A DNA stretch of 64,000 bases from Oscillospiraceae bacterium. GTDB lineage: Bacteria > Bacillota > Clostridia > Oscillospirales > Acutalibacteraceae. Positions 33,001 to 41,190 of the stretch are shown here, one piece after another; the stretch's first letter is position 1, and each line of letters starts with the position of its first letter. The position numbers and the translations under genes are program-made. The notes under the pieces were generated by a model. That model was not told the DNA's origin. It saw only the letters and a list, made by a program, of their open reading frames with translations, and did not search any database. The DNA lies in the NCBI GenBank assembly GCA_015065965.1, contig SVPH01000001.1, positions 62,001 through 126,000 on the forward strand, given 5' to 3'.

Positions 33001-36000
33001 TCTGGAATGATAATTTCCACAACGCAACATTTGATGCTGCAGGCGGTACATTTACCGGCGGTACATCAGTAAAAGTTGTAAACAACATTAAATACGGTGA
33101 TTCAATCACTGTTCCCGAAAATCCCACAAGAGCAGGTTATATATTCAACGGTTGGAATCCTGTTCCCGATAAGATGCTTGATGAGGATATGACTTTCACA
33201 GCACAGTGGAAGCCTGATGCAAGCGGTTCGGTAGAATACAAGATTAATGTTGTAACAATCAATCCTAATGATAATTCAGAAATCACACAGACTGTTGTAA
33301 CAAACCTTGCATCAGACGGTGAAACAGTTGCAGTTATCAACAAAGGTGAAACCTCAACTGCAGATCATGTTTATACATTTGAGGAGATCATTGATTCTGT
33401 AAGCAATGTTCTTGATGAGGAAAGAACAACAGTAACCGAGATGGAAGTAAAACTCGGCGAAGATAACGTTCTTACAGTTTATTGCAAACTCGCAGATGTA
33501 ACCGTTACATTCCTTGCTAACGGCGGTAAGTTTGCTGACGGCAAGCAGTCCGTTGAAGTTACAGGTAAATACGGTTCGGCAATTACTGCTCCTGCTGACC
33601 CCGAAATGACAGGTCATAAGTTTACAGGTTGGGATAAGACTGTAGAAGGTGCAACCTTCACAACAGCAGATGTTTACCTTGCAACATGGGAAGCAGAAAC
33701 CTATTATGCAATCTTCAACATCAACGGCGAAGAATATGCAAAAGTTCCCTATAAGTATGGTGAAAAGATTACCGCACCTGAATACAAAGCAGAGGATGGT
33801 AAAACATTCAGCGGTTGGAATGTTCCTGCAAACACAATAATGGGCGCAGGCGATATGACATTCGATGCAACTCTCACAACTAACGAATATACACTTACCT
33901 ATACATTCTCAACTGCTCCTTCAGTTGACCTTCCTGCAGCAGTAACAGGTCTTAACCTCGGCTCAAAAGTTACTCTTGCTGATGCAGAAGATGTTGCAGG
34001 ATATACTTTCAACGGTTGGACATATGACGGAAAAACTTATGCTGAAGGCGATGAGTTTACAATGCCTGACAGCAATGTAACCGTTGTAGGTTCATACACA
34101 GCGATTAATTATGATGTTACCTATAACACAGGTGATGAATCAGTAACTGTTCCTGCTGATGCTGTAACAAGCGCAACTGTCGGAACAACAATTAAACTTC
34201 CCGAAATTTCAAGACCCGGATATACATTCGGCGGTTGGAAATACGACGGAGCAACCTATTCGGCAAACGCATTATTCACAATGCCTGCCGGTGCAGTTGA
34301 ATTTGAAGCAGTATGGGATGAAATTCCCGCAGAACCCGGCGAATACACTGTTTCATACTCATGGACAGGTGACATTCCCGCAGGCGTAACTCTTCCTGAG
34401 ACCCAGACCGAAAAAGAAGGCGATCAGGTAGATGTTGCAGATGTTCCCACCGCAGAAGGCTATACCTTTGAAGGTTGGAAATACGAAGGTAAAGTAACAG
34501 CAAGTTTCCTGATGCCTGCTGAAAATGTTGTTCTTACAGGTGAATGGACAAAGAACACTGTTCCCGGTGAATACACAGTTTCATATTCATGGACAGGTGA
34601 TATTCCCTCAAGTGCAGTTCTTCCCGGTTCATCAACTGTAAAAGAAGGCACAGAAGTTGATGTTGCTGATGTTCCTTCGGCTGACGGATATAAGTTCAGC
34701 GGTTGGTATTATAACAACGAGATTACCGAAAGTTTTGTAATGCCCAAGAATAATGTTGAACTCAAGGGCGAATGGACAAAACTTTACAAAATTACACTTG
34801 ATGCTACCGGCGGTGTATTTGCAGACGGCAGCACAGAATATGAAGCAGAGTTTGAAGCAGGCAAGACTGTTCTTGTACCTGCAGGTCCCACAAGAGACGG
34901 CTATAAGTTTGCAGGTTGGGTGGATGCACAGGGTAACGCAGCATCACTTCCCGGCACAATGCCTACAGAGCCTGTTGAACTCTTTGCAGCATGGGATGAA
35001 CTCTATGATGTAACATTTGTTGTTGACGGTGTTGAATATGAAGTTGTAACTGATGCAGGTGTTGCTGGCGATGCACTTCCCACACCCACAAAGGGTGAAC
35101 CCACAAAGGCTGATCATATCTTCAGCGGTTGGGTTGATTCACAAGGCAACGCAGTTACAGTTCTTCCTGATTCAGATATTACCGTAACAGCATCATGGAC
35201 AAAGATTGTTCCTGATACCTATACAATTAAGTATTATGACGGTTCTGTTCTTCTTAAGACAGAGCAGTATGCAGTAAATGCAGATATCGCAGATTTTGCT
35301 CCCGATGCAAAAGAAGGTTACACCTTCAAGGGCTGGACAGATATGCCTGAAGACGGCAAGATGCCCGCAAAGGATCTTGTAGTTCATGCTGAATGGGAAG
35401 TAAATAAGAATGATATCACTCTTGATGCAGGTGAAGGTAAATTTGCCGACGGTTCATCAGTATTCACTGAAACCGATGTTGAATATAATTCACCCCTTTC
35501 AGGTATCGTTCCTCTTGAACCTACAAGAGAAGGCTACGAATTCAAGGGTTGGGTAGATGCAAACGACAATCCCGTTGAAATCCCCGCAAAGATGCCTGAT
35601 GCACCCATTGACTACACAGCAAAATGGGAAATCAAGACAATAAAGGTTACATTTGATGCAGGCGAAGGTAAGTTTGATGACGGTTCGTCAACTGCTGAAA
35701 CAAGCGGCGACTACGATACGGATATCACTCTTCCCGAAGAACCTACAAGAGAAGGTTTTGAATTTGATGGTTGGGACGGTCTGCCCGAAGACGGCAAACT
35801 TCCTGCAGAAGATATCAAAGTAACTGCTAAATGGAAGCCTGTTGTTAAGACTTATACTCTCACAATTGACGCAGCCGGCGGTCTTATTGACGGTCAGGAA
35901 AAGATTGTTAAGGTTCTTGCAGAGGGTGAACCCATTGCAGATGTTTCTGAACCCACAAGAGAAGGCTATGTATTCAAGGGATGGGATAAAGACATTCCTG

Positions 36001-37133
36001 ATACAATGCCCGGCAATGACCTTACAATTACTGCAACATGGGAAGCAGAAGAAACTCCCACTCACACAGTAACTTATTATCTTGCTAAGGGTGCTGAAGT
36101 TTACGCAACCAAGACATTTGAAGAAGGCGAAACAATGGTTCATCCCGAACCTGTCGCTGAAGGTGTTGTATTTGACGGTTGGGTAGATGAAAACGGCAAT
36201 CCTCTTCCCGAGAAGATGGGCGATAAAGATATCGTAGCATATGCAAAGATTGACCATTTCAAGTCATATAAGGCAACTTATATTGTTGAAGGCGAAACCT
36301 ATGCAGAATATGATGTCACATACGGCTCGGCAATCACCGTTCCGACTGATCCCACAAGACCCGGTTATGTATTCGCAGGTTGGGCAGATGAAAACGGCAA
36401 CAGCGTTGCTTCAACAATGCCCGCTAAGGATGTAACCTACACAGCACTTTGGGAAGAAGCACCTGTTCCCGGCGAAAAGTTCATTGTTAGATACGTTGTA
36501 GACGGCAAAACACATGATCTCCATGTTCTTGAACAAGGCGATAAGATTCCTGTTCCTGCTGATCCCACAAAATTCGGTTATGTATTCGTAGGCTGGGAGC
36601 CTGAAGTTCCCTCAACAATGCCTGCAGAAGACCTCGAGTTTGTTGCACAGTGGGAAGTTGATAAGACATTTGTAGCAGTTGTTATCGGCGGCACAGTAAT
36701 TTCAGGTGCAATTGTCGGTGCAGCAATCGGTACAAACGTTGCTCTTATTACAGGTGCATCAATTATTGGCGGCATCCTTGTTATCATCGGTGTCGCAGAA
36801 CTTGTTAAGCATACTCACACCGTAACATTCCTTGTTGACGGCGAAGTATATAAGACCTATAAGGTTGTTGAAGGTACAAAGATTCCCGTTCCCGCTGATC
36901 CCACTAAGGACGGCATGAAGTTCGATGGCTGGAACCCCGAAATTCCTGATAGAATGGGTAATGAAGACCTTGTATTTGAAGCAACTTGGGCAAGCGATTC
37001 AGGTGATGCAATTGTTGATGTTGTAATTCCTGATACAGGTTCGGCAGCAGGCCTTGCAGCCTTTGCTGTAATCTCAGGCGCAGCCGCAGCAGCATATGTT
37101 CTCACCAATAGAAAAAAGAAGGATGAAGAATAA
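30021..37133 (+). CDS. Giant sortase-anchored adhesin with about 25 InlB-type B-repeats
   Basis: The 2370-residue surface protein starts with a signal peptide cleaved near ASA (27). An N-terminal domain of about 280 residues follows, with KARVYIGTDYYTYSGNIALLF resembling cohesin-like sandwiches. The rest is a run of roughly 25 Listeria-Bacteroides (Flg_new/InlB B) repeats of 60-75 residues. Each runs from a Y-x-V-x-F/Y strand through a GY-x-F-x-GW core to an MP-A-E-D-x-T-x-x-A-x-W end. A few units (about 330-560 and 1075-1160) are divergent or MucBP-like. A glycine-rich hydrophobic stretch (about 2216-2263) splits the last two repeats. The end has IPDTG (2336-2340), a hydrophobic helix and RKKKDEE, a class-type sortase signal. 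It is probably a stalk-like adhesin. Confidence 0.88.
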   Translation: MTHFKKSLALLLAFVMIFSSMSVAASAFDPTTEGGFDINFKTEFYRMVEDENGDAEWILTDRVAPGEKVKARVYIGTDYYTYSGNIALLFDSRFMETTLEDGVSSSLLTNTDYMDGSVRVKSDNAVYREDETLLGQNSNNKLVTKGIISDEFFDDLDIVSNSYNITTGYTTILDGSEWVIEYDFVVRDEDQVAISESDFAALVEEALEADYDGNYDALTDEQKETVRKFAAKKDYIITTDENGKVVAKTDCTTRVVGSTGKAYVPDEQLAASPTNGYRMFINLPKAEKAGRYLDIPTYSMATWVADITTVDGEITTTSNVVLDGNGGTFSENGSDYTSINLPGIIGDKFDTADLSEDKQPVRADYAFSGWSEIPVPADRAMTAEVMEALGLTQEDADAQGNVLSEDQVKALTLSQAEIADIVYDYSDKTLYAVWTATEASDNYYTYQVFYMNTDGTYPTTANYSQQILAETGLKVDLPKTPVEGFYIDTDNSDSTITVKGDKSSVLNAYYARNKYTVTYSYSDNSGTTQTQEHTDVYYGADVPEFDGLEFPLGVPVKEGYTFTGWKTKDGKDGPSTMPNSDVEFFAQYEANKYTLVFDATQGGKFESNGQRTVSFVYEYGETPDAFDEIPVYPGMEFLGWDNEMPDVVTEDIIFTAEYSDIEYTVKFVDGDETLDEILYYYGDTVYAEDVPYGYNVENAWYIGESEEEGTVVTFPYTVTGDVVMKAIKEADVFNAVFDAGEGRFADGEKVKTVPTVSGAEIEVPAAPIREGYTFLMWSPEPGIIDGEDQYFTAVYEINKTTITFADTGDTTIAPITGDYGSPVTAEIPTPEKKGHTFAGWNTQIPTTMPAEDMTISALWTKNTYSVTFVDYDGSIISVVTGLYESDVTAPELPTEVGYTYKWDKEVPAKMPAENTTVTAVRTAHEYSISFDTNGGVPATIAPIENVECGSPITKPADPIKEGATFGGWADVSAPTTPITFPETMPAGGLNLIAIWNDNFHNATFDAAGGTFTGGTSVKVVNNIKYGDSITVPENPTRAGYIFNGWNPVPDKMLDEDMTFTAQWKPDASGSVEYKINVVTINPNDNSEITQTVVTNLASDGETVAVINKGETSTADHVYTFEEIIDSVSNVLDEERTTVTEMEVKLGEDNVLTVYCKLADVTVTFLANGGKFADGKQSVEVTGKYGSAITAPADPEMTGHKFTGWDKTVEGATFTTADVYLATWEAETYYAIFNINGEEYAKVPYKYGEKITAPEYKAEDGKTFSGWNVPANTIMGAGDMTFDATLTTNEYTLTYTFSTAPSVDLPAAVTGLNLGSKVTLADAEDVAGYTFNGWTYDGKTYAEGDEFTMPDSNVTVVGSYTAINYDVTYNTGDESVTVPADAVTSATVGTTIKLPEISRPGYTFGGWKYDGATYSANALFTMPAGAVEFEAVWDEIPAEPGEYTVSYSWTGDIPAGVTLPETQTEKEGDQVDVADVPTAEGYTFEGWKYEGKVTASFLMPAENVVLTGEWTKNTVPGEYTVSYSWTGDIPSSAVLPGSSTVKEGTEVDVADVPSADGYKFSGWYYNNEITESFVMPKNNVELKGEWTKLYKITLDATGGVFADGSTEYEAEFEAGKTVLVPAGPTRDGYKFAGWVDAQGNAASLPGTMPTEPVELFAAWDELYDVTFVVDGVEYEVVTDAGVAGDALPTPTKGEPTKADHIFSGWVDSQGNAVTVLPDSDITVTASWTKIVPDTYTIKYYDGSVLLKTEQYAVNADIADFAPDAKEGYTFKGWTDMPEDGKMPAKDLVVHAEWEVNKNDITLDAGEGKFADGSSVFTETDVEYNSPLSGIVPLEPTREGYEFKGWVDANDNPVEIPAKMPDAPIDYTAKWEIKTIKVTFDAGEGKFDDGSSTAETSGDYDTDITLPEEPTREGFEFDGWDGLPEDGKLPAEDIKVTAKWKPVVKTYTLTIDAAGGLIDGQEKIVKVLAEGEPIADVSEPTREGYVFKGWDKDIPDTMPGNDLTITATWEAEETPTHTVTYYLAKGAEVYATKTFEEGETMVHPEPVAEGVVFDGWVDENGNPLPEKMGDKDIVAYAKIDHFKSYKATYIVEGETYAEYDVTYGSAITVPTDPTRPGYVFAGWADENGNSVASTMPAKDVTYTALWEEAPVPGEKFIVRYVVDGKTHDLHVLEQGDKIPVPADPTKFGYVFVGWEPEVPSTMPAEDLEFVAQWEVDKTFVAVVIGGTVISGAIVGAAIGTNVALITGASIIGGILVIIGVAELVKHTHTVTFLVDGEVYKTYKVVEGTKIPVPADPTKDGMKFDGWNPEIPDRMGNEDLVFEATWASDSGDAIVDVVIPDTGSAAGLAAFAVISGAAAAAYVLTNRKKKDEE
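36667..36812 (+). other. Internal hydrophobic glycine-rich segment of the adhesin
   Basis: Codons 2216-2263 encode about 48 residues rich in Gly, Ala, Ile and Val with GxxxG-like spacing (VIGGTVISGAIVGAAIG, ASIIGGILVIIGVAEL). That is long enough for two membrane passes. It interrupts the repeat array before the final repeat and the IPDTG anchor. Confidence 0.75.
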
Positions 37134-37150
37134 TCCTTAATTAAACAGTT

Positions 37151-37182
37151 AAAGGGCTACTGGAAACAGTAGCCCTTTTAAA
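37151..37182 (+). terminator. Adhesin gene terminator
   Basis: Perfect 12-bp stem AAAGGGCTACTG-gaaa-CAGTAGCCCTTT followed by a T-rich tail. Confidence 0.92.
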
Positions 37183-37248
37183 TTTTTGTAACATAAATCT
37201 TCCGAATATAATATATTGAAAATAGCAGATGATTTGGAGGTTTATGCT

Positions 37249-38058
37249 ATGGATAAAACTGAAATGGAAAAATTAATGGATAAATACAGAGCAGAGATGC
37301 TTGAATTCAGTAAGCGAAATAACATATCATCATATCCGATGCCCTCGGATGATAAACGGGAAACCGAACTGAGAGAAGCGTTGGAAAATGAGCAAGTTTT
37401 TGAAAGGGACAGAAGTGATCCGCTGCCAAATGAACCGCAGACTGAATTGCAGCAGGAAGAAAATGACACAGAGCCGGAAGCGCTTCCTGCACAAACAACT
37501 CCCATTAATAAAAACATAAGCAGCAGCGGAGATGAAACGGTTGATGTTGCACGGGTTTTGAGGGATAACTGCACAAGACTCGGTGCAAACGCAACGCCTG
37601 AACAGCGCACAAGATGCAGAGATATCAATGATTTTCTTGAAGCCAATACCGAAAGCGGAACGCTTAAGGTTGAAACTTTTGCATCTGACAGAGCGTTTGG
37701 TGTGGGCAGTTCACGAGTGATGATTTTTCTTGAGTTGCCCAGCGGTAATGTTGCAGTATTTGACGGACTTACTGATATTGACGGCGTAACCGATACCGTT
37801 CGTTTGCCTGCGCCGCCAAGGTCAATCTCGCAATCGCCGCAGACAGGTGATAATCCGAGATTGCCTTATGCGGTTTATTCGGTGTATGTTGAGCATCCCG
37901 CATATGTTCGCGCTGTGTTTACCAATGTGCCTGTTTTTTCGGGTGTGGAATCGGTTCAGCCCGTAAGAATGGTTGCAAAAGCAGCAGGTCTTCAGGAACC
38001 TGAACCGATAGTTGTTGACGAAACAAACCGCGGAACTCTCCGCAGACAGGAGGTTTAA
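37249..38058 (+). CDS. SleC-like N-terminal (prodomain) protein, separate gene
   Basis: The 269-residue protein has a charged, Glu/Gln-rich N-terminal half (1-135) without a signal peptide. A C-terminal sandwich domain (about 140-255) runs from GTLKVETFASDRAF through LPSGNVAVFDGLTDIDGVT and RLPAPP to VYVEHPAYVRAVFTNVPVFSGVES. From memory it resembles the N-terminal pre/pro region of clostridial cortex-lytic enzyme SleC, where the same LPAP and YxV-x-A-x-GY pattern precedes the catalytic domain. Start ATG 37249 follows TTGGAGG. The gene ends 1 nt before the next start, whose ribosome site it contains, so the two halves are coupled. A maturation or chaperone role for the catalytic half is inferred. 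Confidence 0.6.
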   Translation: MDKTEMEKLMDKYRAEMLEFSKRNNISSYPMPSDDKRETELREALENEQVFERDRSDPLPNEPQTELQQEENDTEPEALPAQTTPINKNISSSGDETVDVARVLRDNCTRLGANATPEQRTRCRDINDFLEANTESGTLKVETFASDRAFGVGSSRVMIFLELPSGNVAVFDGLTDIDGVTDTVRLPAPPRSISQSPQTGDNPRLPYAVYSVYVEHPAYVRAVFTNVPVFSGVESVQPVRMVAKAAGLQEPEPIVVDETNRGTLRRQEV

Positions 38059-38059
38059 A

Positions 38060-39406
38060 ATGCCTGTAACACCTGTTATTCCCGAATATATAACGGTTCA
38101 TCTTGGCACGCCGAACTCAAACGCTCAAAATGTTCGCATACCTTTTACAGAGTATATTAAAAATGTTGCATCAAGTGAGATTTATCCGTCATGGCCAGAA
38201 AATGCTATCAGAGCAAACATATACGCACAGGTTTCTTTTGCGCTCAACAGAATATTCACTGAATATTACAGGAGCAGAGGGTATAATTTTGATATTACAA
38301 ACTCAACTTCATATGACCAGGCTTATGTTGACGGCAGAGATATTTTCAGCAATGTTTCAAGGCTTGTTGACGAACTTTTCAATGATTATGTAACAAAGGG
38401 TAATCAGATTCAGCCGTATTTCACAGAATACTGTGACGGCAGAAATGTAACATGCCGCGGACTTTCGCAGTGGGGAACGGTTACACTTGCAAATCAAGGC
38501 AGAACGCCGTATCAGATTTTGCAGAATTATTATGGAAATGATATAAACATTGTGAGGAATGCTCCTGTCAGAAATATTACTGAAACATATCCCGGCACAC
38601 TGTTGCGCCTTGGCTCAAACGGCGAAGATGTTCGAACAATTCAGCGCCAGTTAAACAGAATAAGGCGCAACTATCCTTCAATTCCTTCAATTCCCGAAAC
38701 AAACGGTATATTTGATGCGGCAACAAGGTCGGCTGTGCTGCAATTTCAAAAAATATTCAATCTTGCGCAGGACGGGATTGTAGGCAAAGCAACATGGTAT
38801 AAAATAAAACAGATTTATAATGCAGTTAAGAAGGTATCGGAACTTTATTCTGAGGGTATAACTCTGAGTGAGGTTGAAAGAATATTCAGTGAAGTGCTCA
38901 GGAGAGGCAGCAGAGGTACGGATGTGAGAACAATTCAGTATTATCTGAATTTTATAGGCTTTTTCAACGACAGGTTGCCGCAGATTACTGCAGACGGAAT
39001 TTTTGGACCTGCAACAGAAAATGCTGTCCGAGCATTTCAGCGTGAATACGGGCTTACGGTTGACGGCATAGTCGGCAGAGGAACGTGGTATGCTTTGCAA
39101 GGTGCATACTACAGCATTCTGAATTCATTGCCCGATGAATACCGTTCGTATTCTTCTCTTCTTTATCCGGGATATACGGTTACTACGGGCGCAAGCGGAA
39201 ATGTTGTAACGCAGTTACAGACTTTTTTGAGAACAATAGCACAGAATAACAATGCGGTACCGCTTATAACGGTAGACGGAATATACGGCAACCGAACAAA
39301 GGCGGCTGTAACCGCTGTGCAAAGAATCTCGGGTTTGCCGCAGACAGGTGCAGTAGGTCCGCTTACATGGAATGCGATAGTGAATCTTTATAATGAATAC
39401 AGATAA
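38060..39406 (+). CDS. SleC-like spore cortex-lytic enzyme: SpoIID domain plus three PG-binding domains
   Basis: The 448-residue protein starts directly with PEYITVHLGTP and IPFTEYIKNVASSEIYPSWP, closely resembling mature SleC, the enzyme that degrades cortex peptidoglycan during germination. The SpoIID/LytB-type fold has its probable catalytic Glu at 40 (ASSEI), then SYDQAY and GLSQWG. Three PG_binding_1 domains follow, beginning LRLGSNGEDVRTIQ, LRRGSRGTDVRTIQ and VTTGASGNVVTQLQ. SleC as I recall it has only one. No signal peptide is present, fitting a protein packed into spores from the mother cell or activated by cleavage. ATG 38060 follows AGGAGG. It ends at a clear terminator. Confidence 0.75.
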   Translation: MPVTPVIPEYITVHLGTPNSNAQNVRIPFTEYIKNVASSEIYPSWPENAIRANIYAQVSFALNRIFTEYYRSRGYNFDITNSTSYDQAYVDGRDIFSNVSRLVDELFNDYVTKGNQIQPYFTEYCDGRNVTCRGLSQWGTVTLANQGRTPYQILQNYYGNDINIVRNAPVRNITETYPGTLLRLGSNGEDVRTIQRQLNRIRRNYPSIPSIPETNGIFDAATRSAVLQFQKIFNLAQDGIVGKATWYKIKQIYNAVKKVSELYSEGITLSEVERIFSEVLRRGSRGTDVRTIQYYLNFIGFFNDRLPQITADGIFGPATENAVRAFQREYGLTVDGIVGRGTWYALQGAYYSILNSLPDEYRSYSSLLYPGYTVTTGASGNVVTQLQTFLRTIAQNNNAVPLITVDGIYGNRTKAAVTAVQRISGLPQTGAVGPLTWNAIVNLYNEYR

Positions 39407-39423
39407 GTAAAAATGAAAATAAT

Positions 39424-39452
39424 AATGGCAGCAGATATTCTGCTGCCATTTT
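39424..39452 (+). terminator. Terminator of the sleC-like pair
   Basis: Perfect 12-bp stem AATGGCAGCAGA-tat-TCTGCTGCCATT followed by TT. Its 3' edge overlaps the left terminal repeat of the following element. Confidence 0.8.
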
Positions 39453-39708
39453 GACTGTTGATTAAGCAGAACATGAACAAATTCAAAGAATGTAGGGGTC
39501 GGCGACTCGGCGACCCGTATGCACAGCAGATATACAGCGATCTGTTTGGTTTGTGCGTATTTTATATTTGTTCATTCGCCGTTTTTTTGGCTCTCGATGT
39601 ACCTTTGTACGCCTTCGGTCGAGAGGAATCATTCCGTCTTTTGCTTCGCAAAACCCACCTCCCTTAAAAGGGAGGCAGCCGTCTGACTTCCTTTCTCAAC
39701 AGTCAAAA
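39449..39708. repeat. 260-bp element with perfect 13-bp terminal inverted repeats
   Basis: TTTTGACTGTTGA (39449-39461) and its exact reverse complement (39696-39708) bound a gene-free region. Inside are GTAGGGGTCGG with the stem GGGTCG...CGACCC (39496-39516), a GCCGTTTTTTT / GTACctttGTACGCC block like that at 3.6 kb, and CTCGA...TCGAG pairing. Last comes TTTTGCTTCGCAAAA with CCTCCCTTaaAAGGGAGG. These modules look like the small palindromic units I recall from many gut Clostridia genomes. It accounts for nearly all of the 313-nt gap between the sleC-like gene and spoVAF. Confidence 0.55.
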
Positions 39709-39719
39709 ATTTTAAACTT

Positions 39720-41156
39720 ATGGGGATGATGAAAATAGAAAAGGTTTTTTCTGAGCACTTTTCACTGAATTCGGCAATGCTTGATTCAGAACTGAGAATA
39801 AAAGAGAGTTTTGATGTTGTTGCAAGAGAAGTAAAAATTGACAAACGCAATGCCAAACTCTATTTTATAGACGGATTCTGCAAAGACGAAACAATGGCAA
39901 AAACCATGGCTTTCTTTATGAATGCAGAGGAGAAAAAAATAAAAAACTGTGAAAACATAAGGGACTTTGCTAACACATTTATCCCATATGTTGAAACCGA
40001 TGTTGTTTCAAAGGTCAGCGATTTTGTCAGGTCCGTGCTTTCAGGCGCAATAGGAATGATAGTTGAGGGCTTTTCAGATGCTATAATCATAGATGCAAGA
40101 ACTTATCCTGTGCGTTCTGTCGGTGAGCCTGAGAATGACAGGGTGCTTCGCGGACCGCATGACGGTTTTGTTGAAACTCTTGTTTTTAATACGGCACTTA
40201 TCCGCCGTCGAATAAGAGATACTGCCTTGACAATGGAGATTCATTCTGTTGGCGAAAAATCCAAAACCGATGTTGTGATATGTTATATGCAGGGAAAAGT
40301 GAACGAGAAAATGCTCAAAGCCCTGCAGAAAAAAATTGATTCGATTTCGATTAATTCGTTGACAATGAGCCATCAAAGCCTTATTGACTGCCTTGTGCCT
40401 AAACAGTGGTTCAATCCTTTTCCTAAGGTCAGATACACAGAAAGGCCCGATGCGGCAGCAGCGAGCATTCTTGAAGGCAGCATGGTTGTTATCATTGATA
40501 ATTCGCCTGCCGCAATGATAATTCCGTCGGGAATTTTTGATTTTTTGCAGGATACCAACGATTATTATATGTCACCTGTTATCGGTTCGTATATGCGCAT
40601 TGTCAGAATGCTGATTTTTGCAATGACAATGCTGCTTATTCCCATATGGTTTCTGCTTGTTCAGAACCCCGATTACATTCCCGAATGGCTTGATTTTATC
40701 AGGATTGAAGAGCCGAACAGTCTGCCGATTGTGGCGCAACTATTTATTGTTGAAATTGTTATTGATGCAATACGCCTTGCATCAATCAATACCCCTCAGT
40801 CGCTCAGCGGTTCGTTTGGCGTTATAGGTGCATTGGTGCTTGGCGAATTTGCTGTTTCGGCAGGATGGTTTGTTTCGGAAGTTGTGCTTTATATGGCATT
40901 TGTTGCAATGACAAACTTTGCACAGCCGAGTTTCGAACTGGGTTATGCATTCAAACTTTTCAGAATGTTGCTTATAGGTCTGATTGCGCTTTTCAATGTT
41001 TGGGGATTTGTTGCTGGAATTCTGATTATAGTTATCGAAATTTCAACAACAAAAACGGTTACAGGTCAGTGTTACCTTTATCCGCTTATCCCGTTTAACG
41101 GTCAGGCACTTCTCAGCCTGCTTTTGCGCAGACCGCTTAGTAAGAAGAATAATTAA
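39720..41156 (+). CDS. spoVAF: SpoVAF-like spore membrane protein (GerA family)
   Basis: The 478-residue protein has a soluble N-terminal half (about 1-290). It includes RGPHDGFVETLVFNTALIRRRIRD, KTDVVICYM and QSLIDCLVPKQWFNPFPKVRYTERPD, the GerA-family pattern. A membrane half with about five segments follows (WFLLVQNPDYIPEWL, FGVIGALVLGEFAV). The FNPFPKVRYTERPDAAAA block and the NPDYIPEWL motif favour SpoVAF over GerAA-type receptors; it would act with the SpoVA channel in dipicolinic acid transport. No spoVA genes lie beside it. No good ribosome site precedes ATG 39720, and ATG 39726 or 39729 are alternatives. The repeat ends only 11 nt upstream. Confidence 0.72.
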   Translation: MGMMKIEKVFSEHFSLNSAMLDSELRIKESFDVVAREVKIDKRNAKLYFIDGFCKDETMAKTMAFFMNAEEKKIKNCENIRDFANTFIPYVETDVVSKVSDFVRSVLSGAIGMIVEGFSDAIIIDARTYPVRSVGEPENDRVLRGPHDGFVETLVFNTALIRRRIRDTALTMEIHSVGEKSKTDVVICYMQGKVNEKMLKALQKKIDSISINSLTMSHQSLIDCLVPKQWFNPFPKVRYTERPDAAAASILEGSMVVIIDNSPAAMIIPSGIFDFLQDTNDYYMSPVIGSYMRIVRMLIFAMTMLLIPIWFLLVQNPDYIPEWLDFIRIEEPNSLPIVAQLFIVEIVIDAIRLASINTPQSLSGSFGVIGALVLGEFAVSAGWFVSEVVLYMAFVAMTNFAQPSFELGYAFKLFRMLLIGLIALFNVWGFVAGILIIVIEISTTKTVTGQCYLYPLIPFNGQALLSLLLRRPLSKKNN

Positions 41157-41158
41157 AA

Positions 41159-41184
41159 GCGGCGTTGCAACAGTGCAACACCGC
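41159..41184 (-). terminator. mtaB terminator
   Basis: GCGGCGTTGCA-acag-TGCAACACCGC (one mismatch) followed on the minus strand by TTTTAATT. It also lies just after spoVAF and may serve both. Confidence 0.75.
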
Positions 41185-41190
41185 AAAATA

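Noticed and set aside
35688-36257. 189-residue minus-strand open frame inside the adhesin gene
   Set aside because: It lies wholly within the InlB repeats on the opposite strand, has low-complexity Cys/Phe-rich sequence, no ribosome site and no recognisable domain. It is a shadow of the repeat coding bias.
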